A stretch of 64,000 nt of DNA from Prevotellaceae bacterium (lineage in GTDB: Bacteria > Bacteroidota > Bacteroidia > Bacteroidales > UBA932). The first letter of the stretch is position 1; each line of letters starts with the position of its first letter. Location: assembly GCA_031263585.1 (NCBI GenBank), contig JAISFN010000129.1, positions 1-64,000 on the forward strand. The letters are read 5' to 3'. Shown in pieces: positions 17,876-27,893 of this stretch. A program made the translations under genes and the position numbers. Below the pieces are notes generated by a model, which ran no database searches, was not told the origin of the DNA, and saw nothing but the letters and a program-made list of their open reading frames with translations.

Positions 17876-18180
17876 AATTGTAAAAATCTTTAATTATATA
17901 TTTTGCTAATTATTAAATCAATAACAAACACTTGACTAAACAAATATAATAAACATTTGATAATTGAAAATATATAGGGCAACCGCATGAAATTATATTT
18001 TACCTTGATTGTCTTCGGCAAGCTTGTGTCTTTCATTTTCCACATCAGTAATTTGATTTATATGCTATATATCAATAATCTGATACTTAATTGTTTTTTC
18101 ATGTGTCTGCTTTAAAAATGTATGATTGGAAGTTCGAAAATTAATGCGTTACAATTGACCATTAATAAAGTAGCAAAATA
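17876..18180. other. AT-rich gap between glycosyltransferase and tsaD
   Basis: No gene is seen. A ~38-base stretch at 18068-18105 (TATATCAATAATCTGAT...) resembles sequence at 44804-44840 next to an IS256-type remnant, so this gap may hold an old element scar. Confidence 0.35.
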
Positions 18181-19194
18181 TTACATCCGGGTTACCGGCA
18201 CTGTATTCAATGGTGCAACTAATCCCTGTAAGTATTTATAATATCCTGTAATAGCAATCATTGCAGCATTATCGGTAGTAAACCTGAATTCTGGAATGTA
18301 AACATTCCAGCCGTGTTTATTACCCTCGGATATCAACCTGTCTCTTAATCCCGAATTTGCAGATACCCCTCCGGCCACAGCTATTTCTTTTATTCCGGTT
18401 TGTTTTACAGCTTTTACCAGATTATCTATCAGGATAGATATAATTGTATGCTGAAGCGAAGCACATAAATCCGCTTTATTTTCTTCAATAAAGTGGGAAT
18501 TTTCAACAATTCTATCCCGTAAAAAATATAAAAACGAAGTTTTTAAACCACTAAAACTATAATCGAGTCCCCCTACCTTCGGTTTGGCAAATCTAAAAGC
18601 CTCCGGATTGCCCTCTTTCGCCAGCATGTCAATCACAGGCCCGCCCGGATAAGGTAAACCCATAACCTTAGCACATTTGTCAAAAGCTTCTCCGGCAGCA
18701 TCATCAATAGTTTGCCCGATTATTTCAAAATCAAGATAATCCTTAATAATAACTAGTTGCGTATGCCCTCCCGATACCAATAAACACAAAAAAGGGAACA
18801 ACGGGTGGGACAACTGCTTACCTACATCATCGATAAAATGAGCCAATATATGGCCTTGCAGGTGATTCACTTCGACCATAGGAATGCCCAACGATGCCGC
18901 CAACCCTTTGGCAAACGAAACCCCTACCAGTAACGAACCTAGCAAACCGGGGCCACGGGTAAATGCAATTGCAGTAAGCTCATCTTTTGTTATTCCGGCC
19001 AGCTCCAATGCCCGATGTACTACCGGAATAATATTTTGCTGGTGCGCCCGCGAAGCCAGCTCGGGAATTACACCTCCGTATTGCTTATGCACATCCTGAT
19101 TGGCAATTACATTTGATAGAATGACCTTATCCCTGATAATTGCTGCGGACGTATCATCGCATGAAGACTCAATGCCTAAAATTGTTATCATCAA
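18181..19194 (-). CDS. tsaD: tRNA N6-adenosine threonylcarbamoyltransferase TsaD
   Basis: The 337-residue ASKHA-fold protein transfers the threonylcarbamoyl group to A37 of ANN-reading tRNAs, together with TsaB and TsaE. Seen motifs are GIESSCDDTSAAI (7-19), SRAHQQNI (about 48-55), the metal-binding pair in NHLQGHI (about 110-116), SGGHTQLV, and DDAAGEAFDKCAK (about 165-177), with GGVSANSGLR near 275. Length is normal. Two adjacent Met codons (MM) leave the exact start one codon uncertain. It is divergent from tamB across a 300-base AT-rich gap. Confidence 0.96.
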   Translation of the reverse strand: MMITILGIESSCDDTSAAIIRDKVILSNVIANQDVHKQYGGVIPELASRAHQQNIIPVVHRALELAGITKDELTAIAFTRGPGLLGSLLVGVSFAKGLAASLGIPMVEVNHLQGHILAHFIDDVGKQLSHPLFPFLCLLVSGGHTQLVIIKDYLDFEIIGQTIDDAAGEAFDKCAKVMGLPYPGGPVIDMLAKEGNPEAFRFAKPKVGGLDYSFSGLKTSFLYFLRDRIVENSHFIEENKADLCASLQHTIISILIDNLVKAVKQTGIKEIAVAGGVSANSGLRDRLISEGNKHGWNVYIPEFRFTTDNAAMIAITGYYKYLQGLVAPLNTVPVTRM

Positions 19195-19411
19195 TATTAC
19201 AAAAAACGTACAAATTTGGTGAAAAAAATATAATAATATTCATCTTTTTTCCTTTTTTTGCATTCTATTACGATAATGCGGTAAGTTTATACTTATTTTA
19301 TTAAGTATTGAAAATTTAATATTGTCGATTTTATATTTTTATATTATATTATATTAATATGCAAATTTTGTGATTTTTAAATATGACAGTAAATTCTTTC
19401 AACTACTTAAA

Positions 19412-19443
19412 TTCGGATTACAAACAAAACAATTGTACCTTTG
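19412..19443 (+). promoter_or_regulatory. Promoter of the tamB-exbB-exbD-tonB cluster
   Basis: TTCG at 19412-19415 and TACCTTTG at 19436-19443 with a 20-base spacer fit the Bacteroidota -33/-7 pattern. The remainder of the tsaD-tamB gap (19195-19411) is A/T-rich with no gene seen. Confidence 0.5.
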
Positions 19444-19519
19444 TTATAAATTATAAACAACATCATGGTATGTTGTTTGTATGTGGGTTTTATAGTTCAC
19501 CAAATTAAACAGGTATTGT

Positions 19520-22500
19520 ATTAAACGGATTTTCAAAATATTAAAAGATACTTTACTTACAATTATTATTGTAATTGCTTTGGTATTTACATTACTCCAA
19601 TCTCCTCTCTTTCAAACTTGGCTTGCACACAAAGTAACAACAATTTTATCCGATAAGCTTCAAATAGATGTCGAAATACGCTCAATTAGCATTGGCTTTT
19701 TCAATAAATTGATTTTAGACGGCGTATACATTCAAGATATTGACTCTGACACACTATTGTATGTCAACCGCTTATCGGCATCTGTCAATAAACTTCCGCT
19801 TTGGGATAACACATTCGCTGTAGGGGCATTAAAATTAAGCGACGGACAATTTAACCTTAAAAGCGATACCACCGGCACAAATATAACTCTTATAATAAAA
19901 AGATTATCAAATAAAAACAAAACTGCTGCAGATACTGTCCAAAAGGTGGGTTCGTTCAAATTACAGGTAAAAGGGTTTGAGCTGGAAAATTTTGCGTTTA
20001 CATTCTGGAAATACGATGACAATAAGCGCCTACAAAATCCGAACAGTATTGACTACCGAGATATGGCGGTAGACAGCATTTATTTAAAGGCCGATAAAAT
20101 CAGTATTTATAACGATACGTTATTTTATAATGTAAAATCGTTTGCACTAAAAGAAAAAAGCGGATACCGTATTCATAACCTGATGGCTAATTGCTACATT
20201 GTCCCCGGCAAGGATGTCCATTTCGATAATCTGGAACTAATCGACGACTACTCGAATTTAAGGCTGAAACACTTCAGTATGATTTACAATGGAGGCAAAG
20301 AATTCAGCGATTTTATTGAAAAAGTTGTATTGATCGGAGATTTTGAAAACGCTGAAATATCCTTTCAGTCAATCAGTTTTTTTGCGGCCTCATTACAAAA
20401 CATTCCCATCAAAGCAACTGTTAACGGCTTAGTCATCGGTCCTGTAGCCAACTTAAAAAGCAACAATTTAAAAATCGAAGGGTTTAACAACACTTTAATC
20501 GACGGTCGTTTCAGCATCACCGGATTACCGGAAATTGACGAAACCATCATTTTTGCTGATTTTAAACAATTGCAAACGCATCCGAAAGATATGTTCGATG
20601 CAATTTCAAGAATTACAGGTAATCGGAAGACATCGCTCGATAATTTTTTATCAGCTGTAAAACAAATCAACTTTAAAGGCAGTTTTACCGGCCTGTACAA
20701 TGATTTTGTTGCAAACGGCACGTTAACAAGCAATTTAGGAGCCTTATCCCTTGACGTTTTATTTAAAACCGAAAACAGAAATCACGCTATCAGTTTCAAT
20801 GGCAGAGTATCGGCATCCGACTTCGAAACAGGCCAACTATTAAAAACCGATTTAATAGCTAAAACAAGTTTCGACCTGATGACAAAGGGATATGTTCCGC
20901 AAAACGGTACACCCGACATATTTAGTGAGGGAACTATTACCAAATTGATTTTTAACAATTACAATTACGAAAATATTAAACTGTTGGGGACTGTCAAGGA
21001 AAATGAATTTAGCGGTTCGGTAAACATAAACATCCCCGACATTGATTTAGCTTTTTTAGGTAAAATAAACTATAAAGGCACTGAAAACGATCCTGTTCCG
21101 GTATTTGATTTCGAAGCAGATTTAAAACACATCGATTTGGCTAAACTCAATTTCAATAAACGTGATTCTATTTCGGTGTTTAACGGAAAAATAGCAGCAA
21201 ACTTTAAGGGTAGCAATATTACAAACTATGTAGGGGAAATAAAGCTTAGTGATGCCTCATACACAGACATAATAGAAACCATTGATATTGGGAAAGTTTC
21301 GCTTATATCCCGGAAAATTGGCGAAAAAAACAGTTTACAGCTACAGTCGGATTTTGTTGAAGCCGAATATATAGGCCAGTATCTTTTCGGAGAATTTGTG
21401 AAAGAACTGCAACACATTGCTCATATTTACGTTCCAGCGCTCGAAAACTTTTCTTCCGATACTATTAACATCAAGCAATATCATCAAAATCAACAATATG
21501 TACTTCATGTAAAAACGAAAAAATCGGGTCAAATTGCTCGGATAGTAAAACCGGGATTATACATTGCCGAAAATTCGACCCTCGACCTTCTTGTGGATAC
21601 TGACCACACTATAAAGTTACAGATAGATTCGGACAATATCAAATTAAACAACAACACTTTCGATGATGTTATAATCAATGCTCAGAATTATATCGATACC
21701 CTTTTTGTAAAAATACTTTCATCAAATGTTTTGTCCGGAGGCTTCGCTTTTCAAAATATCGAAATCGACAATTCCGTTCATAGTAACCTTATCTCGACAA
21801 ACTTAAAATACAACAACGAAAGTGAGAGGGAAAACACAGGGAATATTTTACTGCGTACAATTATCATACCTCCCAATATTGTTACAAGTAAAAAAATCGG
21901 ACTACAGATTAACGTACAAAACTCATCCATTATTTTAAATGATAGTTTATGGTGGCTATCCCCCTCGCTCATTGCAATTGACAGTAGCCGGATTGCCATA
22001 AACAAACTGAATTTATATAATGATAATCAACATTTTATAGTTGACGGAGCCATATCACGTAACCCGAACGATACCATTACCATCCGCTTACAGAATTACA
22101 ATTTGGAGAATATAAACTACGTGAGCAGCTCCGCCGGATATGCCGTTACGGGAAAAGTATCGGGTACTGCCGAAATTACGGATATTTATAACACCCCACT
22201 AATAATGGTGAATGTTGATGCCAACGATATAACCATTAATAGCGATACTTTGGGTAACATTAAAGTTGCCAGCTCGTGGGATAATTCGTACGAACGCCTG
22301 AATATAATCACACGCATATACAACGATAAGGAAATTAATGCCCTTATTAATGGTTTCATGTCTCCTAAAGACAACACTATACAATTTGATATACAACTTA
22401 TTAAAATGAAATTCGGTTATATCGAACCTCTTTTAACCGGTATCATATCCAACATACAAGGGAATGCCACCGGAAAATTATCGTTACACGGTAATTTTAA

Positions 22501-24058
22501 AGATCCCAAACTTACCGGAAAAATAGAACTCAATCAAACCTCGTTACTGGTTGACTATCTGCAAACCATTTATAAAATGGATGCAATAATTGATGTCGAG
22601 AAATCAAAAATAAACATCCAAAACGGAACATTATACGATTTGAACAATAACACGGGCAGATTAAACGTTACATTAAATCATAACCAGTTTCGCGATATTA
22701 ATTTCGAAGCCTTTGCCACCATAAGTAATATGATGTGCCTTAACACAAAAAAAGTCGATAACCCACTGTTTTATGGTACGGCATATGCAACAGGAGGCAT
22801 CCGGGTAAACGGTACACCCGAAGATATTCATTTTAATATTACCGCCCAGGTAGAACGAAATTCGAAATTATTTATTCCGTTATCTTCCACCGTCCATGCA
22901 AAAGAAATTTCGATGCTAACGTTTAAATCAACAGATAGTATCTTGATAGCCGATAATGCTGGTATAAGCAAAAACAGAATAGCCAGCCCAAAAACACATA
23001 TCGATTTCAGCCTGGATTTAACGGTAACCCCCGAGTCCGAAATACAAATATTAATTGACGAAAAAGCTGGTGACATTTTACATGCACAAGGGCAAGGCAA
23101 TTTAAAAATAAATGTCGACCCGTCTATCGATTTATTCAGTATTGTCGGGGATTACCAGGTTAGTAAAGGCGATTACAACTTTACATTACCCAATGTCAAT
23201 TTCATTTCGCGGAAATTTACAATTGATGAAGGCAGCCAGATAAATTTCAACGGGGATGTAACTGGTGCTACACTAAATGTAAAAGCTTCGTATAAAGCGC
23301 GAAGCGTTTCATTGGCTCCGATTATCCCTTCGGAAACCACACGGGGCTCGAAAAGATACACGGCAGATTGCCAGATACTTATTGCAGGTAATATGGCATC
23401 TCCCAATTTAAAGTTTAATGTTGAGTTCCCAAACCTCGATCCTGAAACAAAAGCCCAGGCAATGAGTGCAATGAATACCGAAGAGAAAATGACTACCCAG
23501 TTTCTGGCGCTTTTGGTTATACAAAGCTTTGTACCCGACCAGCAATACGGAGGTACTAATTATGGTACAACAACCATATTAAGTAATGCTACCAACCTTT
23601 TATCAGGCCAAATTGGGAATTTAATTTCCATGCTGAACCTACCCATACCGTTGGATGTCGCTGTTGACATAGGCATGGATGATAACCAGCAAATAAGTGA
23701 TTACGAGGTGAGTTTGAATACAATGCTATTCGATAGGGTTATTTTAAACGGCAGTTTCGGGAACAACACTAACACGCATACCGACAGGCAGATGATTGGT
23801 GATTTTGAAATGGATATACTTTTAGGCAAACAAGGGAAATTCCGGTTGAAAGTATTCACCCGGTCCAACGACTACTTTACGGATGATCTCGAAAACAATA
23901 TGCAAGGTATAGGCTTTTCATATCAAACGGAATTTGACAATTTCAGAGATTTATTTGGAGGAAAAAAGAAAGCTAAAAAAAGAAACCGTTTTTTAGATAC
24001 AGCCTTGAATAAAAAAAAGGACGAAAATAATAGCCCGAAAAACAATAATATAGATTGA
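19520..24058 (+). CDS. tamB: TamB-like translocation/assembly protein (DUF490), probable ATT start
   Basis: This very long protein (about 1512 residues) has one N-terminal membrane helix followed by ~1,400 residues of repetitive beta sheet (AsmA/TamB-like groove) and a C-terminal DUF490 domain (GDYQVSKGDYNFTLPNV, FNVEFPNLDPETKAQAM). TamB spans the periplasm and helps insert outer-membrane proteins or move lipids. The track begins at TTG 19580, which would cut the membrane helix in half. The frame is open upstream to a stop at 19493, and no ATG, GTG or TTG occurs in it. ATT at 19520 gives a normal start region (KRIFKILKDTLL) with AGG 6 bases before it. exbB follows. Confidence 0.85.
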   Translation: MKRIFKILKDTLLTIIIVIALVFTLLQSPLFQTWLAHKVTTILSDKLQIDVEIRSISIGFFNKLILDGVYIQDIDSDTLLYVNRLSASVNKLPLWDNTFAVGALKLSDGQFNLKSDTTGTNITLIIKRLSNKNKTAADTVQKVGSFKLQVKGFELENFAFTFWKYDDNKRLQNPNSIDYRDMAVDSIYLKADKISIYNDTLFYNVKSFALKEKSGYRIHNLMANCYIVPGKDVHFDNLELIDDYSNLRLKHFSMIYNGGKEFSDFIEKVVLIGDFENAEISFQSISFFAASLQNIPIKATVNGLVIGPVANLKSNNLKIEGFNNTLIDGRFSITGLPEIDETIIFADFKQLQTHPKDMFDAISRITGNRKTSLDNFLSAVKQINFKGSFTGLYNDFVANGTLTSNLGALSLDVLFKTENRNHAISFNGRVSASDFETGQLLKTDLIAKTSFDLMTKGYVPQNGTPDIFSEGTITKLIFNNYNYENIKLLGTVKENEFSGSVNINIPDIDLAFLGKINYKGTENDPVPVFDFEADLKHIDLAKLNFNKRDSISVFNGKIAANFKGSNITNYVGEIKLSDASYTDIIETIDIGKVSLISRKIGEKNSLQLQSDFVEAEYIGQYLFGEFVKELQHIAHIYVPALENFSSDTINIKQYHQNQQYVLHVKTKKSGQIARIVKPGLYIAENSTLDLLVDTDHTIKLQIDSDNIKLNNNTFDDVIINAQNYIDTLFVKILSSNVLSGGFAFQNIEIDNSVHSNLISTNLKYNNESERENTGNILLRTIIIPPNIVTSKKIGLQINVQNSSIILNDSLWWLSPSLIAIDSSRIAINKLNLYNDNQHFIVDGAISRNPNDTITIRLQNYNLENINYVSSSAGYAVTGKVSGTAEITDIYNTPLIMVNVDANDITINSDTLGNIKVASSWDNSYERLNIITRIYNDKEINALINGFMSPKDNTIQFDIQLIKMKFGYIEPLLTGIISNIQGNATGKLSLHGNFKDPKLTGKIELNQTSLLVDYLQTIYKMDAIIDVEKSKINIQNGTLYDLNNNTGRLNVTLNHNQFRDINFEAFATISNMMCLNTKKVDNPLFYGTAYATGGIRVNGTPEDIHFNITAQVERNSKLFIPLSSTVHAKEISMLTFKSTDSILIADNAGISKNRIASPKTHIDFSLDLTVTPESEIQILIDEKAGDILHAQGQGNLKINVDPSIDLFSIVGDYQVSKGDYNFTLPNVNFISRKFTIDEGSQINFNGDVTGATLNVKASYKARSVSLAPIIPSETTRGSKRYTADCQILIAGNMASPNLKFNVEFPNLDPETKAQAMSAMNTEEKMTTQFLALLVIQSFVPDQQYGGTNYGTTTILSNATNLLSGQIGNLISMLNLPIPLDVAVDIGMDDNQQISDYEVSLNTMLFDRVILNGSFGNNTNTHTDRQMIGDFEMDILLGKQGKFRLKVFTRSNDYFTDDLENNMQGIGFSYQTEFDNFRDLFGGKKKAKKRNRFLDTALNKKKDENNSPKNNNID

Positions 24059-24208
24059 ATTTATTAAATATTGTAAATTGATTATTACTGATTGAATATT
24101 GTTTTATTATTCACATAATAAGTATTTTTCAATTTTGGAAATGCGGTAATAATTTATTTTGAATGCTTAAAAAGAGGGATAAAATACAATATTGTCAAAT
24201 ATTTTAAA

Positions 24209-24216
24209 TATTTTTG
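24209..24216 (+). promoter_or_regulatory. Possible -7 box before exbB
   Basis: TATTTTTG matches TAnnTTTG 18 bases before the ATG at 24234. No -33 element at normal spacing, so a separate exbB promoter is only possible. Confidence 0.3.
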
Positions 24217-24233
24217 TAGAAAATATATACAAG

Positions 24234-24935
24234 ATGATGATACAACAAGATGTATTAAACCAAAGTGTAGAACAATTAACCAATACTGTGGCCGGTGCTG
24301 CACAATATGATGCAGGTTTAAGCCTTATTGACCTGGCTTTTAAAGGAGGTTGGCTGATGTTGCCTTTATTGCTGCTATCAATAGTAGCCGTGTGGATTTT
24401 TGGCGAAAGATGGTGGGCATTACGTAAAGCATCAAAAATTGATCAGAATTTTATGAACCAAATACGGCAATACGTACACGAGGGGCGCATTTCGGCATCC
24501 GTCAATCTTTGTCGCATAACCCAAAGCCCTATTGCCCGTTTAATTGAAAAAGGGTTGGAACGCATCGGTCGCCCGTTGACCGATGTGCAAACAGCCGTTG
24601 AAAATATGGGCAACCTTGAGGTTGCCCGATTGGAGCGCGGATTGCCCATGCTGGCAACCGTGGCAGGAGGCGCCCCGATGATAGGTTTTTTAGGCACGGT
24701 TACCGGTATGATTACGGCATTTTTCAACATGTCGAAGGCTGGAAACAGTATCGAAATTTCGATGCTCTCGGGCGGTTTATACGAAGCTATGGTTACAACT
24801 GCGGCGGGGCTTTTTGTGGGTATTCTGGCATATTTCGGGTACAACTACCTTGTTGCCCAAATCGAGCGTATCGTGTATAAAATGGAGGCAAATACCATCG
24901 AGTTTATGGATTTATTGAATGAACCCATCAACTGA
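24234..24935 (+). CDS. exbB: ExbB/TolQ/MotA-type proton channel protein
   Basis: From the ATG at 24234 the protein has 233 residues; the track start is an upstream TTG that falls before a -7-like box. Three membrane helices are visible: about residues 34-55 (GGWLMLPLLLLSIVAVWIF), about 137-158 and about 180-202. The conserved MotA/ExbB block runs LPMLATVAGGAPMIGFLGTV to TTAAGLFVGILAYFGYN. ExbB pentamers surround ExbD and use the proton gradient to drive TonB-dependent uptake or Tol-type work in the envelope. exbD and a TonB-like gene follow on the same strand. Confidence 0.93.
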   Translation: MMIQQDVLNQSVEQLTNTVAGAAQYDAGLSLIDLAFKGGWLMLPLLLLSIVAVWIFGERWWALRKASKIDQNFMNQIRQYVHEGRISASVNLCRITQSPIARLIEKGLERIGRPLTDVQTAVENMGNLEVARLERGLPMLATVAGGAPMIGFLGTVTGMITAFFNMSKAGNSIEISMLSGGLYEAMVTTAAGLFVGILAYFGYNYLVAQIERIVYKMEANTIEFMDLLNEPIN

Positions 24936-24995
24936 GTTTATTGATAACTGATATTGCCAGGCTCGGCCTGCGATCATTAATATAAAATTAAATTT

Positions 24996-25400
24996 ATGGC
25001 AATAAAACGTTCATCAAAAATAAATTCATCATTCAGTATGGCATCAATGACCGATATTGTGTTTTTGTTGCTCATATTCTTTTTGATAACAACAACTCTT
25101 ATCAATCCCAATGCGTTGGATATATTGTTGCCCAAAAGTACCAATCAGGCTTCAACTAAATCGAATGCTACGATAACCATTAAAGATTTGGGAAACAATA
25201 ATTACGAATATTATATAGGACGAAAACCTGTAGCTTTCTCGGAAATCGAATTGCTGTTGCAACAACAATTAAAAGACCAAGAAACACCTACTTTAGAATT
25301 GTACGCCAACCCAACGGTAATTGTTGACGAGGTAGTAAAAATAATGAACATTGCTAAAAACAATCAATATAAAGTATTGTTAGCAACTGATCCTGAATAA
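24996..25400 (+). CDS. exbD: ExbD/TolR biopolymer transport protein
   Basis: The 134-residue protein has a short cytoplasmic N-terminus, one membrane helix (about 16-37) containing the key acidic residue (MASMTDIVFLLLIFFLITT, Asp about 20), and a periplasmic ExbD/TolR domain ending near VDEVVKIMNIAKNNQYKVLLATD. The Asp in the helix is the proton-carrying residue of the family. It follows exbB by 60 bases and precedes the TonB-like gene by 4 bases, a standard exbB-exbD-tonB order. Confidence 0.94.
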   Translation: MAIKRSSKINSSFSMASMTDIVFLLLIFFLITTTLINPNALDILLPKSTNQASTKSNATITIKDLGNNNYEYYIGRKPVAFSEIELLLQQQLKDQETPTLELYANPTVIVDEVVKIMNIAKNNQYKVLLATDPE

Positions 25401-25404
25401 ATAA

Positions 25405-26247
25405 ATGGAATACATTAATTTAACAAATGTAATATATTCTAAAAAAGTATCATACGACGATATCCTGTCAAAAGACAGTGTTACGGTAGGGATAGTTTTA
25501 ACCTTTGCCGTACACGTTGCTATTATCGGACTGATGCTTACCACAGGTTTTTCGGGCACTACGTACATACCAAACGAAAAAGGTATCGAAATTGAATTGC
25601 TCGACAATAATACCCGGGCAGGTATCCCGCGTAACAATAGGCAGCGGGTAATCGAAAACCCGCCTATTATCAACGATCCCGGCAACACCGCTCCACAGTC
25701 GGCACATTTAGCCGAATCTAATCAAAGTACAAGGCCAACAGAACAACCCGATGCCAGAACAAGTGAGCTTTCGGATTTTGGAGACATCGAAAAAAATGTT
25801 GAAAAACCCAAAGAGGTAAATCAACGGGCTTTATTTCAAAACACATCGCAAGGAACTGAGGATGCCAATAACCAGCACCTTATCCGTGATAACAGCCTTT
25901 TTCCCGGGGTAGGTAATAACAACGAGGCAACCCGTTCACCCAATACACCCATCGGCCCCGAACACCGGCAAATGGTAACAGCCTCGCTCGATGGCCGTTC
26001 GGTTATCGGAGCCTTGCCTCTTCCTTTTTATAACTCCCAAAATCAAGGCAAAGTGGTTGTGGTTGTAACAGTTGACCAAGAAGGCCGGGTAACAAAGGCT
26101 AATGCCCGTGCTCAAGGCTCTACGGTACAAGATGCAGCCTTATGGAAAGCAGCCGAAGAAGCCGCCCTTAAAGCCCGCTTTAACGTAAAACGGGATGCTC
26201 CTGTATTTCAAACCGGAACAATCACCTATAACTTCGTTCTTAGATAA
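25405..26247 (+). CDS. tonB: TonB-like energy transducer
   Basis: The 280-residue protein has a cytoplasmic N-terminus, one membrane helix (about 28-49, VGIVLTFAVHVAIIGLMLTTGF), a long polar Asn/Pro/Gln-rich periplasmic spacer, and a C-terminal TonB-like domain (about 205-280, GKVVVVVTVDQEGRVTKANA, ending TYNFVLR). The spacer is less Pro-Lys-rich than classical TonB. The start codon is four bases after the exbD stop, indicating translational coupling. It would link ExbBD to outer-membrane receptors; none is encoded in this window. A TolA-like role is the main alternative. Confidence 0.85.
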   Translation: MEYINLTNVIYSKKVSYDDILSKDSVTVGIVLTFAVHVAIIGLMLTTGFSGTTYIPNEKGIEIELLDNNTRAGIPRNNRQRVIENPPIINDPGNTAPQSAHLAESNQSTRPTEQPDARTSELSDFGDIEKNVEKPKEVNQRALFQNTSQGTEDANNQHLIRDNSLFPGVGNNNEATRSPNTPIGPEHRQMVTASLDGRSVIGALPLPFYNSQNQGKVVVVVTVDQEGRVTKANARAQGSTVQDAALWKAAEEAALKARFNVKRDAPVFQTGTITYNFVLR

Positions 26248-26439
26248 ATATTCACTTCCTCATAAAGAGGGAACAAGTATTTATTAACAACCTACTCATT
26301 TATTTTAATTAATTGATAATAATAATATTACAATTATAAGAAAACTGCTATACAACTTATTTTTATTTATCTTTAATTTACCTAGCATCCAATATTTATT
26401 ACTAATTTTACATTTTATTTCAAATTCAACATTAAAAGC

Positions 26440-27795
26440 ATGTCAAAGGTAGTTAAGATAAAAAAAGGGCTTGATATAAAGCTGAAAGGCTCGGCCGAGA
26501 AAGTTTTGGCAAAAGCCACAATTGCCGAAAGTTATGCTGTTAAACCAACCGATTTTGCCGGGTTAATGCCTAAACTCGTAGTAAAACAAGGAGATCAAGT
26601 AAAAGTAGGAACACCTTTGTTTTTTGACAAGAATCGTCCCGAAATTATGTTTGTTTCGCCTGTTAGCGGTACAGTTTCTGCTATCAATCGAGGAGAACGA
26701 CGTAAATTGCTCGAAGTGGTTGTTACCCCCGGAACCGAGCAAGAATACGAAAAACATAATGTCGGCAATGCCGCATCACTAAATCGCGAAGAACTTATCG
26801 CATTAATGTTAAAAGGCGGCGTATGGCCGTTCATTAAGCAACGTCCTTATGGTATTATCGCAAATCCGTCCGATACACCGAAAGACATCTTCATATCAGG
26901 ATTCGACACTGCCCCGCTGGGTGTTGATATGGACTTTATTTTAACTAATGAAGCCGAACATTTCCAAAAAGGTATTGATATATTGAAAAAACTTACCCCT
27001 AACAAAGTCCATTTAGGAGTAACTACCGGCAATGCCGCATCGGGGATACTGAAAAAAGTTAAAGGGGTAGAAAGTACAATATTTACAGGCCCCCACCCTG
27101 CGGGCAACGTAGGTGTGCACATTAATCATATCGCCCCTATTAATAAAGGCGAAATCGTATGGACAATCGACCCTCAATTAGTTGCCCTTTTAGGCCGCTT
27201 TTTTACTTCCGGCATATATAATGTTGAAAAAATTATTGCAGTTGCAGGGTCGGAAGTTAAACGTCCCCAGTATTTCCGCATAATTACCGGAGCCTCGCTA
27301 AAATGTATTGCCTATAATATTGCAAGCGAAAACAGCCCCCGTTATATAAGCGGGAATGTGCTTACTGGAACAGAGCTTAGCGCCGACGGTTTTTTAGGTT
27401 TTTACGATAATATGATTAGCGTTATACCCGAAGGAAATCACCATGAACTTTTCGGGTGGGCTAAATTATTCCGTCCTAAAGTATTCAGCACTTCTCACGC
27501 ATACTTGTCATTCTTAACGCCCAATAAAAAATATGCATTGGATACAAACCTGAATGGAGGCGAACGCGCTTTTGTTATGACAGGTCAATATGAAAAAGTA
27601 TTACCAATGGATATTTATCCTGTATATCTGCTCAAAGCAATTTTAGCCGAAGATATCGACAAAATGGAGCAACTGGGCATATACGAAGTTATAGAAGAAG
27701 ATTTGGCTCTTTGTGAATTTGTTTGTACATCGAAAACCGAAGTACAGGCTATTTTACGAAAAGGAATTGACTTGATGATTAAAGAGATGAGCTAA
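26440..27795 (+). CDS. nqrA: Na+-translocating NADH:quinone reductase subunit A
   Basis: The 451-residue peripheral subunit of the NQR complex sits on the cytoplasmic side. The N-terminus KIKKGLDIKLKGSAE and the biotinyl/lipoyl-like segment (LVVKQGDQVKVGTPLFFDK, about 47-65) are typical. Later blocks include GFDTAPLGVDMDF and GPHPAGNVGVHINHIAPI (about 209-226). It is the first gene of a complete nqrABCDEF operon. The 190-base gap before it shows no terminator. NQR transfers electrons from NADH to quinone and pumps sodium outward. Confidence 0.96.
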   Translation: MSKVVKIKKGLDIKLKGSAEKVLAKATIAESYAVKPTDFAGLMPKLVVKQGDQVKVGTPLFFDKNRPEIMFVSPVSGTVSAINRGERRKLLEVVVTPGTEQEYEKHNVGNAASLNREELIALMLKGGVWPFIKQRPYGIIANPSDTPKDIFISGFDTAPLGVDMDFILTNEAEHFQKGIDILKKLTPNKVHLGVTTGNAASGILKKVKGVESTIFTGPHPAGNVGVHINHIAPINKGEIVWTIDPQLVALLGRFFTSGIYNVEKIIAVAGSEVKRPQYFRIITGASLKCIAYNIASENSPRYISGNVLTGTELSADGFLGFYDNMISVIPEGNHHELFGWAKLFRPKVFSTSHAYLSFLTPNKKYALDTNLNGGERAFVMTGQYEKVLPMDIYPVYLLKAILAEDIDKMEQLGIYEVIEEDLALCEFVCTSKTEVQAILRKGIDLMIKEMS

Positions 27796-27893
27796 CAATT
27801 GATGGTTGTTTACGGATATCCGTTAATTATTATTGATAAACAGGATGTAAACAATTATCAGGCACTAATCAAAAATAATACAAAATATATAAT

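Noticed and set aside
17876-18180. Possible RNA gene or riboswitch in the larger gaps (also 4559-4889, 56866-57164)
   Set aside because: No tRNA-like cloverleaf, conserved riboswitch core or strong structured element could be seen by eye; sequence is mostly low-complexity A/T.
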